Part shown: positions 13,802 through 22,044 of the stretch, piece by piece
Position numbering within the stretch: position 1 is the first letter of the stretch
Layout: every line of letters starts with the position of its first letter
From: an uncultured Mediterraneibacter sp.
GTDB taxonomy: Bacteria; Bacillota; Clostridia; Lachnospirales; Lachnospiraceae
Direction: 5' to 3'
NCBI GenBank assembly: GCA_944383695.1
Contig: CALWQP010000005.1
Span: 47,291 to 111,290, forward strand
DNA length: 64,000 nucleotides
Notes under the pieces: model-generated
Database searches by the model: none
What the model saw: only the letters and a program-made list of their open reading frames with translations
What the model was told of the DNA's origin: nothing
Translations under genes and position numbers: made by a program

Positions 13802-14550
13802 TGTGCCGGAAGCGGATAAGAAAAATCGCAGAATACACCGTGGCGGCCCGCATAGGCAGAGGACGCTACGGTGTCTGTTTTCTTGCCCATGATCTCCGGG
13901 GAAGAAAAGTCGTCCTGAAACGGTTTCGCCGCCGTATGTGGAGGAAAAACAGGGCGAATAACCATCACGAGGCGGTTGTCCTGTCAGGTCTCTGCCATCC
14001 GGGAGTGCCTGAGCTGCTCGGTGTAGTGAATGAGCACCGGGGATATTATTTTGTACTGGAATATATGGAAGGAAAAACGCTGGAAGACTGGCTGTTTGAT
14101 AAGAAAAAGATTTTTTCGGCAGATGAGATATACCGGATCGGGACACAGCTCTATGATATACTGGAATACCTGCACAGCCACAGCGTGGTGCATGGTGATA
14201 TCAGCATTGCAAATGTAGTGGATGACGGAGGACAGGTATCCCTGATCGATTTCGGGCTGGCGCGGTATGCGGGGGGCGATCCGGAAGATTTTCGCCTGGA
14301 TCATGCGAGGACGGCCAATGTCCTTATTTATCTCCTGTATTCAGGATATTCGGGGAAAGGCGACCGGCCATGGTATGAGGAGCTGCCCCTTACCGGAGAA
14401 CAGAGAAAGTTCCTGCTGGGGTTAATGAAACCGGAGGAGACAGAAGGAGGAGAAAAAGAGGCAGGCCGCGGCACTGCGGATATAAAAAGTGAGTTTCAAA
14501 AATATTTTGGAGATGTGCACAGGGGCATCAGGGGAGAAGGTCAGCCTTGA
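13798..14550 (+). CDS. Minimal serine/threonine protein kinase-like protein (250 aa)
   Basis: Eukaryote-like kinase fold in compact form: glycine loop IGRGRYGVCF, lysine in VVLKRF, helix-C glutamate in NNHHEAVVL, catalytic loop VVHGDISIANV and metal-binding LIDFGLAR. The HRD arginine is Gly (HGD), and the stretch after DFG is short with no APE motif, so the activation segment and C-lobe are reduced. No membrane helix or PASTA domain follows, so the protein should be cytosolic. The ATG at 13798 overlaps the stop of the zinc-ribbon gene (ATGA). Kinase activity is likely because Lys, Glu and both Asp residues are present, but the substrate is unknown. Confidence 0.8.
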   Translation: MMCRKRIRKIAEYTVAARIGRGRYGVCFLAHDLRGRKVVLKRFRRRMWRKNRANNHHEAVVLSGLCHPGVPELLGVVNEHRGYYFVLEYMEGKTLEDWLFDKKKIFSADEIYRIGTQLYDILEYLHSHSVVHGDISIANVVDDGGQVSLIDFGLARYAGGDPEDFRLDHARTANVLIYLLYSGYSGKGDRPWYEELPLTGEQRKFLLGLMKPEETEGGEKEAGRGTADIKSEFQKYFGDVHRGIRGEGQP

Positions 14551-14610
14551 CTTTTCCGGTGAACACCGTTACAATAAAATTCGTCACAAATTTACAATTT
14601 CATAAGATTG

Positions 14611-14702
14611 ATGACAAGGGGAGCTTGTATGACAGGCTGAGAGGAAGTTAGGAACTTCGACCCACGACCTGATCTGGATAATGCCAGCGGAGGGATGTGT
14701 TA
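14611..14702 (+). ncRNA. TPP (THI) riboswitch
   Basis: The conserved blocks are all present: GGGGAGC near the start, ACAGGCTGAGAGG, GACCC, ACCTGATCTGGATAATGCC and AGCGGAGGGA. It ends about 58 bases before the thiT start, and thiamine pyrophosphate should reduce expression of that gene. A T-run just before the start codon (GGAGGGTTTTTTAATATG) contains the ribosome binding site, so control of translation or termination in this leader is plausible. Confidence 0.95.
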
Positions 14703-14759
14703 TGAGTGCGCTTTTTGAGCCCTTTTGTTTTCAATCTGAGAACAGGAGGGTTTTTTAAT

Positions 14760-15428
14760 ATGTCTGGATTTTTTGTCAATGCAGAGGGCGGGCTGACGGC
14801 GGCCGGGTATGCGCTTACTATTATTGCCGGGATCATGCTGTTCTTGGCGGCAGCTTATTTTGCGGGAAAGCATTCTGCGAAGAAAAGGCTTTCGACAAAG
14901 CAGCTTGTATTCTGTGCTGTTGCAATGGCTCTGGCATTTATCACGTCTTATATCAAGATCATCGGGGAGATGCCGTGGGGAGGAAGCGTTACCTTGTGCA
15001 GTATGCTCTTTATCGTACTCACGGCAAACTGGTACGGCGTGGGAACCGGGATCTTTGTGGGGCTTGCCTACGGTATCCTTCAGTTTATCCAGGAGCCGTA
15101 TGTGCTGTCCTTTTTCCAGGTGTGCTGTGACTACATACTGGCGTTCGCCGCATTGGGCGCTGCCGGATTTTTTGCGAAGAGCAGGCATGGGCTGCTGAAG
15201 GGATACATTGCGGCAGTGCTTGCCAGAGGCGTGTTCCACACACTGGGCGGGTATCTGTACTGGATGGACTACATGCCGGATGCATTCCCGCAGTCTTTGA
15301 AGAGCATTTATCCCATTGCCTATAATTACAGTTATCTCCTGGCGGAGGCAGTGCTCACGATCATCATTATCTCCATCCCGGCAGTGTCAAAGGGACTGAA
15401 CAGGGTGAAGCAGACAGCGATAGAGTAA
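14760..15428 (+). CDS. thiT: ThiT thiamine transporter, ECF substrate-binding subunit
   Basis: 222 residues with six hydrophobic segments, the size and layout of ECF S-components. The thiamine-specific features are visible: IIGEMPWGGSVTLCSM (about 71-86) with the GGSVTL signature, WYGVGTGIFVGLAYGILQFI and the late YNYSYL region that lines the pocket. It starts at ATG 14760 behind AGGAGGG; the open frame extends upstream into the riboswitch without a start signal. It captures thiamine at the membrane and works with the shared EcfT/EcfA module encoded elsewhere. The TPP riboswitch directly upstream supports the assignment. Confidence 0.95.
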   Translation: MSGFFVNAEGGLTAAGYALTIIAGIMLFLAAAYFAGKHSAKKRLSTKQLVFCAVAMALAFITSYIKIIGEMPWGGSVTLCSMLFIVLTANWYGVGTGIFVGLAYGILQFIQEPYVLSFFQVCCDYILAFAALGAAGFFAKSRHGLLKGYIAAVLARGVFHTLGGYLYWMDYMPDAFPQSLKSIYPIAYNYSYLLAEAVLTIIIISIPAVSKGLNRVKQTAIE

Positions 15429-15454
15429 AGATACAAATACATAGAATGTACTGG

Positions 15455-15500
15455 AAAAAAGTAAAGACTTTTTGTTCTGTCAAAAAATCTTTACTTTTTT
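15455..15500 (+). terminator. Intrinsic terminator of thiT
   Basis: A 13-bp stem (AAAAAAGTAAAGA / TCTTTACTTTTTT) continues after one mismatch into a six-bp CTTTTTG/CAAAAAA-type stem with the loop TTCTGT. The T-rich 3' arm provides the release tract, and the A-rich 5' arm would make it work in both directions. Confidence 0.7.
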
Positions 15501-15667
15501 ACGTTTATTTGAGGGGGAAATCAGAAGTTTTGTACCGAATACCACCGACAAAACTGTGATTATCATGGATAGATTGTAAATGAGACAAAATGATGGTATA
15601 CATTTAATATGAGTTATATCAAATGAAAGAGTCAACAGAATTCTGTTTATAATTGGAGGATGATATT

Positions 15668-16261
15668 ATGAAAGTTCCAGGCAAAGGAAATAAGAAAAGT
15701 AATTTGCTTTCTGCAGGAAGTATAATCCCTTTAGCGGGAATTCATATTTTTACAGCATTTCTGCTCAATAGCCATTACAAAGACACCGCTCATATATGCG
15801 AGGGAAGCGGAGCGTTTATCCACTTTCATCCTGAAATCAACAGTGCGGGAAGCTTTCTGAACTTGAAGCTTGGAATGGAATATAATGAGCTGCTTTTCAT
15901 GTTGCTGATCGTATGCGGATTTCTGGCAGCAGGGATGCTTCTTATATACATAATATTTTTAAATGATTTTTATGGTGCAGGCACGTGGACGCTTATTTCT
16001 CCGATCCTCTTTATGAGTGCCAGTGTGGGGAGACTTGCAGAGCGTCTGATATGGGGGTATACATTTGATTTCATTGCGGTAAAGAACGTGGGAATACTGG
16101 ATATGTGTGATGTGTATCTGCTTGGAGGATGTGCGGTGTTACTTATTACGGCCGCATATTTTCAGAACTGTGAGACTAAGAAAATGCGTGGTCTAGGCAG
16201 AGAAGAAAAAAAGACGTTCAGAAGAGAACTGAATAAACAGTTCTGGAAAAATCTAAGATAA
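15668..16261 (+). CDS. Divergent LspA (signal peptidase II)-like membrane protein
   Basis: 197 residues with four hydrophobic segments. The region GRLAERLIWGYTFDFIAVKN followed by VGILDMCDVYLLGG aligns by eye with the LspA signature N..DR...G.V.DF......FN.AD. The second catalytic position fits Asp in DMCD, but the first (usually Asp in NLIDR) is Glu here (LAER), so lipoprotein-processing activity is uncertain. A GGAGG site precedes ATG 15668. It stands alone between thiT and a two-component system. It could be a degenerate LspA paralogue with another role. The assignment is from motif pattern only. Confidence 0.5.
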   Translation: MKVPGKGNKKSNLLSAGSIIPLAGIHIFTAFLLNSHYKDTAHICEGSGAFIHFHPEINSAGSFLNLKLGMEYNELLFMLLIVCGFLAAGMLLIYIIFLNDFYGAGTWTLISPILFMSASVGRLAERLIWGYTFDFIAVKNVGILDMCDVYLLGGCAVLLITAAYFQNCETKKMRGLGREEKKTFRRELNKQFWKNLR

Positions 16262-16446
16262 ATTGCTGGTGAACCCTCGAATCTGGCCGCTTTATTTAGC
16301 TTGATATGCCTAGTCTTTATTTTAAAATGATAGTGGACTGATTTTCAGCCGTAAGAAATTTTTAAGATTTACATCGAGGTTTTTTTAACCCGGTGCGTTT
16401 ATAGTCAGCAGTGTAAGGATAAGAGAAATTCATGCAGGAGGCGGAT

Positions 16447-17181
16447 ATGGACAGCGGAGTAATAAAAGAAAATGGAGACCAGGCAACGATCCTGGTGGTG
16501 GATGATAATAAGGAGATCGTGTACTCGATCAGTGAGTTGCTGAAATATGAAGGATTTGAGGTGGTGAAGGCATACGATGGGATGCAGGCGCTTGACGCCA
16601 TGGAGAAATATCCTGTGGACCTGATCCTTCTGGATGTGATGATGCCCCGACTCAATGGGCTGTCAGCCCTTATGAAGCTGCGGGAAAAGTCCCGGATACC
16701 GGTGATCATCCTGTCCGCGAAGACTGAGGAGAGCGACAAAGTATCCGGGCTTGTGCTGGGAGCGGACGATTATGTAGAAAAGCCCTATAACCCGGCGGAG
16801 CTGATTGCGCGGGTCAAAGCTCATCTGCGGAGATACCGTGCATGGGGCGGGAGCGCGCCGCGGACGGAAGCGGACCAGATCGTCAATGGAGGGCTTATGC
16901 TGGATAAAAAGCAGCGGCTCGTTATCGTTGAGGGGGAGGAAGTCCGGCTGACTGCTACAGAGTATAAAATACTGGAACTCCTTATGGAACATCCGGGACA
17001 GGTATTTTCAGCGGAGCAGATCTATGAAAATGTCTGGCAGGAGACTGCAAGCTATACTGTGGAGAACACGGTCATGGTGCATATCAGGCATATCCGCGAG
17101 AAGGTCGAGATTGATACGAAAAAACCAAGATATGTAAAGGTGGTGTGGGGAATTGGCTACAAAATGGAAAAATACGAATAA
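16447..17181 (+). CDS. OmpR/VanR-type response regulator
   Basis: 244 residues: receiver domain (residues 14-130) with the acidic pocket DD (19-20), phospho-acceptor Asp63 in LLDVMMPR, Thr/Ser in ILSAKT and Lys in VEKPYNP, followed by a winged-helix DNA-binding domain (LTATEYKILELLMEHPGQVF ... HIRHIREKVE ... VWGIGYKME). ATG 16447 follows AGGAGGCGGAT; the earlier ATG at 16432 lies upstream of that site. It overlaps the sensor kinase gene by 29 bases. It is closely similar in layout and ending to the second regulator at 27297. Confidence 0.93.
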   Translation: MDSGVIKENGDQATILVVDDNKEIVYSISELLKYEGFEVVKAYDGMQALDAMEKYPVDLILLDVMMPRLNGLSALMKLREKSRIPVIILSAKTEESDKVSGLVLGADDYVEKPYNPAELIARVKAHLRRYRAWGGSAPRTEADQIVNGGLMLDKKQRLVIVEGEEVRLTATEYKILELLMEHPGQVFSAEQIYENVWQETASYTVENTVMVHIRHIREKVEIDTKKPRYVKVVWGIGYKMEKYE

Positions 17182-18517
17182 GAAAATACAGGGGTTTTTG
17201 AAACTTCACTTGACGCAGGAGCTATATATACTGGGAGCGCTGCTTTTGCTCGTTGGAGTTGCGCTTTTTTATTCGGTCATTGTATACCGTACATGGCATA
17301 TAACCGCGGAGGCGATTTTCTTGGGCGTCATGGGAAATCTGTTTTTGGGAGCAGGCCTGATCATTATTTTCAACGCACTGCTGAAACGGCTGTGCGGCGG
17401 CATGTGGATGCCTGAGGAGGACCCCTATGAGGCGTGGAAAAAGACCGGACATACGGTGGAGAGAAGGCTCTGTCAGACTGGGGGAGCGGCGCTTTTATGC
17501 GCTTTGTGGTACCTGTGGCATCTTGTGAGCGGCAGCGTATGGAACGGCGGTGGATGGCACTATAATTATGCGGCGGGCTATATTATGCTCTTTACAGTTT
17601 TTGTGCAGTTTATTCTCCTGTATGCAGTGCTCCTGCGCTTCAGAAGGAAGGAACTGGACCTCATCCATGAGCAGCAGGAGCTGGACATGCGCAAGAAGCT
17701 TGAAGAAGTGGCAGAACAGGGGCAGAAGCGTCTGGAGGAGGCTTTTGAGATCGAGAGGAAGAGCGTGGAGAAGGTATCCCGCAGCGACCAGCTCCGTGTG
17801 GACCTTATCACAAATGTCTCCCATGACCTTAAGACGCCGCTCACCTCTATGGTAGGGTACATTGAACTGATAAAAAAAGAAGAATTGAGCGATGTGATAC
17901 GGGATTATGTGGATGTGATATCGGAACGCGCCGAAAAGCTCAAGGAAATGATCAACAGCCTTTTCAATCTGGCAAAGGCCAGCAGCGGCAATATAGAGCT
18001 GCACCCGGAGAAGTTTGAGGTGAACCGGCTGATCGAACAGATCTTTGCGGATATGGATGACCGGATCAAAGTGAGCGGGCTGGAATTTGTGACGCAGCTT
18101 ACAGAAGAAAGTACGGAGCTGTGTACAGATAACGGATATTTTTACCGGATCTGCCAGAACCTGGTTGAGAACGCCCTGAAATATTCCGCTCAGGGGACAA
18201 GGGTGTTCGTGAAGACGTATGTTGAGAAGCCGGAAAACGCCGCGCTCAGGAGTTTTACAAAATCAGCCGGCGGCAGCGGAGAGAAGAGCATGGCGCGGTG
18301 CGGGAGGATCTGTCTGGAGATCACGAACACCTCCGGCTATCCCATGGATTTTACAAAACAAGATATTGTGGAGCGTTTCGCAAGGGGAGATAAGGCGAGG
18401 TCCGGAGATGGGAATGGTCTGGGCCTGGCGATCGTCAGCACTTATGCGAAAGCTCTGGGCGGGGAGTTTGACATTAAGATTGACTGTGATCAGTTCAAGG
18501 CACGCCTGAAGTTTTAA
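17153..18517 (+). CDS. Sensor histidine kinase (partner of the 16447 regulator)
   Basis: 454 residues starting with TTG at 17153 (no later in-frame ATG before the first membrane helix), overlapping the regulator gene by 29 bases. Four membrane helices lie at about 23-45, 53-77, 108-127 and 141-163 with only short outside loops, so it probably senses the membrane rather than an extracellular ligand. A coiled linker leads to the HisKA domain with His224 (NVSHDLKTPLTSMVGY) and a HATPase domain (NLVENALKYSAQG, then GDGNGLGLAIV). Membrane-sensing kinases of this type often respond to cell-envelope antibiotics. Confidence 0.9.
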   Translation: MATKWKNTNKKIQGFLKLHLTQELYILGALLLLVGVALFYSVIVYRTWHITAEAIFLGVMGNLFLGAGLIIIFNALLKRLCGGMWMPEEDPYEAWKKTGHTVERRLCQTGGAALLCALWYLWHLVSGSVWNGGGWHYNYAAGYIMLFTVFVQFILLYAVLLRFRRKELDLIHEQQELDMRKKLEEVAEQGQKRLEEAFEIERKSVEKVSRSDQLRVDLITNVSHDLKTPLTSMVGYIELIKKEELSDVIRDYVDVISERAEKLKEMINSLFNLAKASSGNIELHPEKFEVNRLIEQIFADMDDRIKVSGLEFVTQLTEESTELCTDNGYFYRICQNLVENALKYSAQGTRVFVKTYVEKPENAALRSFTKSAGGSGEKSMARCGRICLEITNTSGYPMDFTKQDIVERFARGDKARSGDGNGLGLAIVSTYAKALGGEFDIKIDCDQFKARLKF

Positions 18518-18522
18518 GAAAT

Positions 18523-18557
18523 GGACCGCAGCGGGAGAGAGTTTTCCGCTGCGGTCC
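18523..18557. terminator. Hairpin between convergent genes
   Basis: A perfect 12-bp stem (GGACCGCAGCGG / CCGCTGCGGTCC) lies six bp after the kinase stop and 25 bp before the end of the convergent MATE gene. There is no good T-run on either side, but the position suggests a shared terminator. Confidence 0.6.
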
Positions 18558-18581
18558 GATATTGTGTAAGGAAAGGTTTTT

Positions 18582-19928
18582 CTATCGGCTATATTGTCTC
18601 TCTTTAATTATATAGTACAGGATGAATGCAAAAGCGGTCAGTATCCAGGTTACAGGATAGCTGAAAATGATGGCGGAAAGAGAAGGAGTCATGTTCATTA
18701 CAACGGCGAGCCAGATGATGCGCATAATGCACACCCCCACCAGGGTGATGACCACAGGGACGATCACATTTCCCACTCCGCGAAGCGACCCGGCAAGCAC
18801 TTCGATGAATACATATATCACATACCATGGGGTGATAAGGAGAAGCATGTCGCAGCCGATCCGTATCACTTCGGTGTCCGAGGTAAACAGCCGGAACAGG
18901 AATGTCCGGGCAATGATAAGGAAGATCACGAGGGCCGTGGATACGACCAGGTCCATCAAAAGGCAGACGCGCGTGCTTTTGCGCACCCGGTCCATTTTTC
19001 CGGCCCCGTAATTCTGCCCTATAAAAGTAGTGATGGAGATGCCAAATGCAGTGCTGACCATCCAGAAGATCGCATCCAGTTTGCCAAAGGCTGACCAGGC
19101 GGCTGAGGTATCTGTCCCGAACGTATTGACCGCGGACTGGATGGCGATATTTGTGATGGCAAATAGGATGGATTCAAATCCTGTGGGCAGGCCCAGCCTG
19201 AGCTGGTGCCTCAGGATCGGTGCGTGGAACCGGATCTGACTCAGGGAGAGCCTGAGGATTCCGCGGGAACGCGTCAGCTTCCACGTGACCAGAAAGGCGC
19301 TCACTGCCTGAGCGATCAGTGTGGCGACAGCCGCCCCTGTCACTCCCATGTGGAAGCCGAGCACAAACAGGATATCCAGTACGATATTGATGCCGCAGCA
19401 CACGATCAGATAATAGAGCGGTCGTTTCGAGTCACCTGTGGCGCGCAGGACAGCGGAGCCCATATTGTAGATCAGCACAAAAACAATGCCTGCAAAGTAG
19501 ATTCTCAGATAGATGACCGAATCTGCGAGAATGTCTTCCGGAGTGTTCATCAGCCGGAGCATTGCCGGCGTCAGCGCGATCCCGAGCACTGTGAGCAATG
19601 CGCCGGATGCGAGAGCAAGGGCGCAGGCGTTGTGCAGGCCCTGGTTTGCTGCTTTATCGTCCTGCGCTCCGAAGAACTGGGCGATGGTGACCGCGGCGCC
19701 GGAGGACAGCCCGGTGAAGAAGCCGACTACCAGGGCGACGATCTGGGCAGACGACCCGCCTACGCTGGCAAGCGCCTCTTTCCCCACAAACTGTCCCACG
19801 ATGACCGAATCGACGGTGTTATAAAGCTGTTGAAAAAATGTCCCGATCAGGATCGGGAAGAAAAAAAGAAGAAGATGTTTCCAGATGACTCCGTGAGTGA
19901 TCGGATTTTCCTTTGCCTGTGCGTGCAT
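18582..19928 (-). CDS. MATE-family multidrug/toxin exporter
   Basis: 448 residues with about twelve membrane helices in two similar halves. The N-terminal half contains the family signature FQQLYNTVDSVIVGQFVGKE and ALASVGGS, and the second half repeats the pattern around GLPTGFESILFAITNIAIQS and ISITTFIGQNYGAGK. The substrate is not predictable; members use a sodium or proton gradient to export cationic drugs and metabolites. It is transcribed alone, divergent from brnQ across 155 bp. The start codon has only a weak AGGGGG site. Confidence 0.93.
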   Translation of the reverse strand: MHAQAKENPITHGVIWKHLLLFFFPILIGTFFQQLYNTVDSVIVGQFVGKEALASVGGSSAQIVALVVGFFTGLSSGAAVTIAQFFGAQDDKAANQGLHNACALALASGALLTVLGIALTPAMLRLMNTPEDILADSVIYLRIYFAGIVFVLIYNMGSAVLRATGDSKRPLYYLIVCCGINIVLDILFVLGFHMGVTGAAVATLIAQAVSAFLVTWKLTRSRGILRLSLSQIRFHAPILRHQLRLGLPTGFESILFAITNIAIQSAVNTFGTDTSAAWSAFGKLDAIFWMVSTAFGISITTFIGQNYGAGKMDRVRKSTRVCLLMDLVVSTALVIFLIIARTFLFRLFTSDTEVIRIGCDMLLLITPWYVIYVFIEVLAGSLRGVGNVIVPVVITLVGVCIMRIIWLAVVMNMTPSLSAIIFSYPVTWILTAFAFILYYIIKERQYSR

Positions 19929-20009
19929 ATATGTAAACCCCCTTGTTTAATGTATCTCTTATCCTATAAAAATAAATCCAATTTGTTATAAAATCACTGC
20001 AGGATAAAA

Positions 20010-20038
20010 TTGACCCCGGCGCTATATTATTATAGTAT
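20010..20038 (+). promoter_or_regulatory. Probable brnQ promoter
   Basis: TTGACC (20010-20015), 17-bp spacer, TAGTAT (20033-20038), about 45 bp before the brnQ start. Five of six and four of six matches to the sigma-A hexamers. Confidence 0.5.
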
Positions 20039-20083
20039 GTAACCAGAGTTTTACAAGACAAAATATACCGTCAGGAGGAGTTT

Positions 20084-21436
20084 ATGAAGAGATCGCTGAA
20101 CAGGAAAGAAACTGTTTTTGTGGCGAGCATGCTTTTCGGCATGTTTTTTGGAGCAGGCAATCTCATTTTCCCTGTCTCTATGGGACAACTTGCGGGGAGA
20201 AGCATGTGGCAGGCGGCCGCTGGCTTTTTGATCACAGGAGTGGGGCTGCCGCTTCTCGGGGTGGCCGCGCTGGGGGTCAGCCGTGAGGACGGGCTCCTTG
20301 GTCTGAGCAGCCGTGTGGGACGCAGGTATGGGAAATTTTTTACCTGCGCTCTTTATCTTACGATCGGTCCCTTCTTTGCAATCCCGAGATGTGCCACAGT
20401 CTCTTATACTGTGGGCGTGGAGCGCGTCCTGCCCGAGGGAGTCCATGCCGCAGCTCTGGCCGTTTTCTCTCTTTTATTTTTTGCGGCAGTGCTTTTCTTT
20501 TCCCTGCGCCCTGGAGAGATACTGACATGGATCGGGAAGGTCTTAAATCCTCTGTTTCTCTTCTTCCTCGGGCTTCTCGTCATATGCGCGCTGCTGTCCC
20601 CTATGGGGGATATATCTGAGGCCGCCCCGGAGGGCGCATATGTTTCAGGCGCGTTTTTCAAAGGGTTTCTGGAAGGGTACAACACGATGGATGCCCTGGC
20701 AGGTCTTGCGTTCGGCATTATTGTAGTGGATGTTATAAAAAGCCTGGGGGTAGATGAGCCTGACGATGTGGCCAGGAGTACAGTAAAGGCCGGGGTCTTC
20801 AGTTCTGTACTGATGGCGGTGATCTATATACTGGTGACAGCAGTGGGGGCGCAGAGCCGCGGGATGGCTGCGGCGGCAGAGAACGGCGGGGAAGCGCTGG
20901 CCGTGATCGCGACACATTATTTTGGGGCAGCAGGCGCAGTCATCCTCGCGGTGACAGTAACGGTCGCATGTCTGAAGACCGCGGTGGGGCTGATCACAAG
21001 CTGCAGCGAAACATTCTGCGGCGTTTTCCCGAAAGGGCCGTCTTACCGGGGCTGGGCAGTCCTGTTCAGCGTTTTTTCATTCCTTGTGGCGAACCTGGGA
21101 CTGAATGCGATCATTTCCTGGTCCATGCCTGTGCTCATGTTCCTTTATCCACTGGCGATCACGTTGATCCTGCTGACCCTGTTTGGGCGCTTTTTTGGAA
21201 ATGACAAGGCGGTGTACTGCTGGGTGACCTTATTCACTGCCGCAGCAGCAGGAGTGGATTTCCTCAATGCCCTGCCGGAGAAGACACTGGTTTTCCTCCA
21301 TCTGAAAAGGGCGGCGGAAGCAATGGCAGATTTCCTGCCTTTTTCGGAGATCGGGTTTGGGTGGCTGTGCCCGGCGCTGCTGGGACTGGCGATCGGGCTC
21401 ATACATCGATTTTATAAGACGGCCAGAGCTCTGTGA
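20084..21436 (+). CDS. brnQ: BrnQ branched-chain amino acid:cation symporter
   Basis: 450 residues with about twelve membrane helices, the length of LIVCS-family carriers. Characteristic segments are the start FVASMLFGMFFGAGNLIFPV, LYLTIGPFFAIPRCATVSYT and GYNTMDALAGLAFGIIVVD. It imports leucine, isoleucine and valine with sodium or protons. An AGGAGGAG site precedes the ATG. A sigma-A-like promoter lies just upstream, and no T-box or other amino-acid riboswitch is visible in the 155-bp leader. It is a single-gene unit. Confidence 0.95.
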   Translation: MKRSLNRKETVFVASMLFGMFFGAGNLIFPVSMGQLAGRSMWQAAAGFLITGVGLPLLGVAALGVSREDGLLGLSSRVGRRYGKFFTCALYLTIGPFFAIPRCATVSYTVGVERVLPEGVHAAALAVFSLLFFAAVLFFSLRPGEILTWIGKVLNPLFLFFLGLLVICALLSPMGDISEAAPEGAYVSGAFFKGFLEGYNTMDALAGLAFGIIVVDVIKSLGVDEPDDVARSTVKAGVFSSVLMAVIYILVTAVGAQSRGMAAAAENGGEALAVIATHYFGAAGAVILAVTVTVACLKTAVGLITSCSETFCGVFPKGPSYRGWAVLFSVFSFLVANLGLNAIISWSMPVLMFLYPLAITLILLTLFGRFFGNDKAVYCWVTLFTAAAAGVDFLNALPEKTLVFLHLKRAAEAMADFLPFSEIGFGWLCPALLGLAIGLIHRFYKTARAL

Positions 21437-21486
21437 CAGAGCGGAAACAGTCTGGTGGCGGCCCATGACCGGGAAATGACCAAATC

Positions 21487-21849
21487 TCAGAAAATGACGG
21501 CCTGGACGATATGGAACACAGTGAGGGCGCAGACAGTTACAGCGAGCGTGATATGTATCCTTCTCCAGAGAGACTGTCCGGTCTTCCTTTTCAGGAGAGT
21601 AAGAAGCGTGAGTATCAGAAGCAGCATCCATGCAAGTTTTCCGGTTATCATGGCCGGTCCTTTTCCGGCAAGGACGCCGTGTGCCAGTCCTGTGACGAGC
21701 AGAAGGATGCCATAGACAGTGTGGAAACCTGTAATGTGTCGGATCCAGAGATGTTTTCGTGCCAGTTCTGTGCGCTTCAAAGGTGCAAGCATACAGAATA
21801 CCAGCAGCAGAACCGATATGAGCGCGAGAATTTTCTCCAATGTGTTCAA
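21487..21849 (-). CDS. Four-helix membrane protein, possible b-type haem binder (120 aa)
   Basis: Starts with TTG at 21849, eight bases after GGAGG. Four hydrophobic helices are visible. Histidines are placed in pairs within or at the ends of the helices: WIRHITGFHTVYG, LVTGLAHGVLAG, WRRIHITLAV and TVFHIVQAV. This spacing resembles ferric-reductase-like and cytochrome b561-like membrane domains that bind two haems. There is no flavin domain or partner gene next to it. The proposal of haem binding comes only from helix and histidine pattern. A short palindrome lies about 40 bp upstream. Confidence 0.55.
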   Translation of the reverse strand: MNTLEKILALISVLLLVFCMLAPLKRTELARKHLWIRHITGFHTVYGILLLVTGLAHGVLAGKGPAMITGKLAWMLLLILTLLTLLKRKTGQSLWRRIHITLAVTVCALTVFHIVQAVIF

Positions 21850-21886
21850 AATAAGAGCCTCCGTTCTTGCTTTCTGATTGAGTTAT

Positions 21887-21903
21887 ACATGACTAACTCA
21901 TGT
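21887..21903. promoter_or_regulatory. Inverted repeat between the membrane protein and pyk
   Basis: ACATGA-CTAAC-TCATGT, six-bp arms with a five-base centre. A TATAAT (21906-21911) follows on the plus strand and TATAAC precedes it on the minus strand, so it overlaps promoter-like sequence of the divergent genes. It may be an operator; the ligand is unknown. Confidence 0.35.
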
Positions 21904-22044
21904 GATTATAATTGCAAAAAGAACATTTGTAAATACTTAATAATGTAAAAAATGTGAAAAGAAAATGGATTCTGAATGCAGGAAAGACCTTCGTGTGGTA
22001 CAATAAATGAGAAAGAAACAATGAGCCTGCAGGAGGAAGAAATT

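Noticed and set aside
19206..19991. 261-codon plus-strand frame
   Set aside because: Shadow of the MATE exporter on the opposite strand; composition rich in Arg, His and Cys and no start signal.
19929..20083. T-box or amino-acid riboswitch upstream of brnQ
   Set aside because: The leader is too short after the predicted promoter and lacks the T-box sequence or a terminator hairpin.
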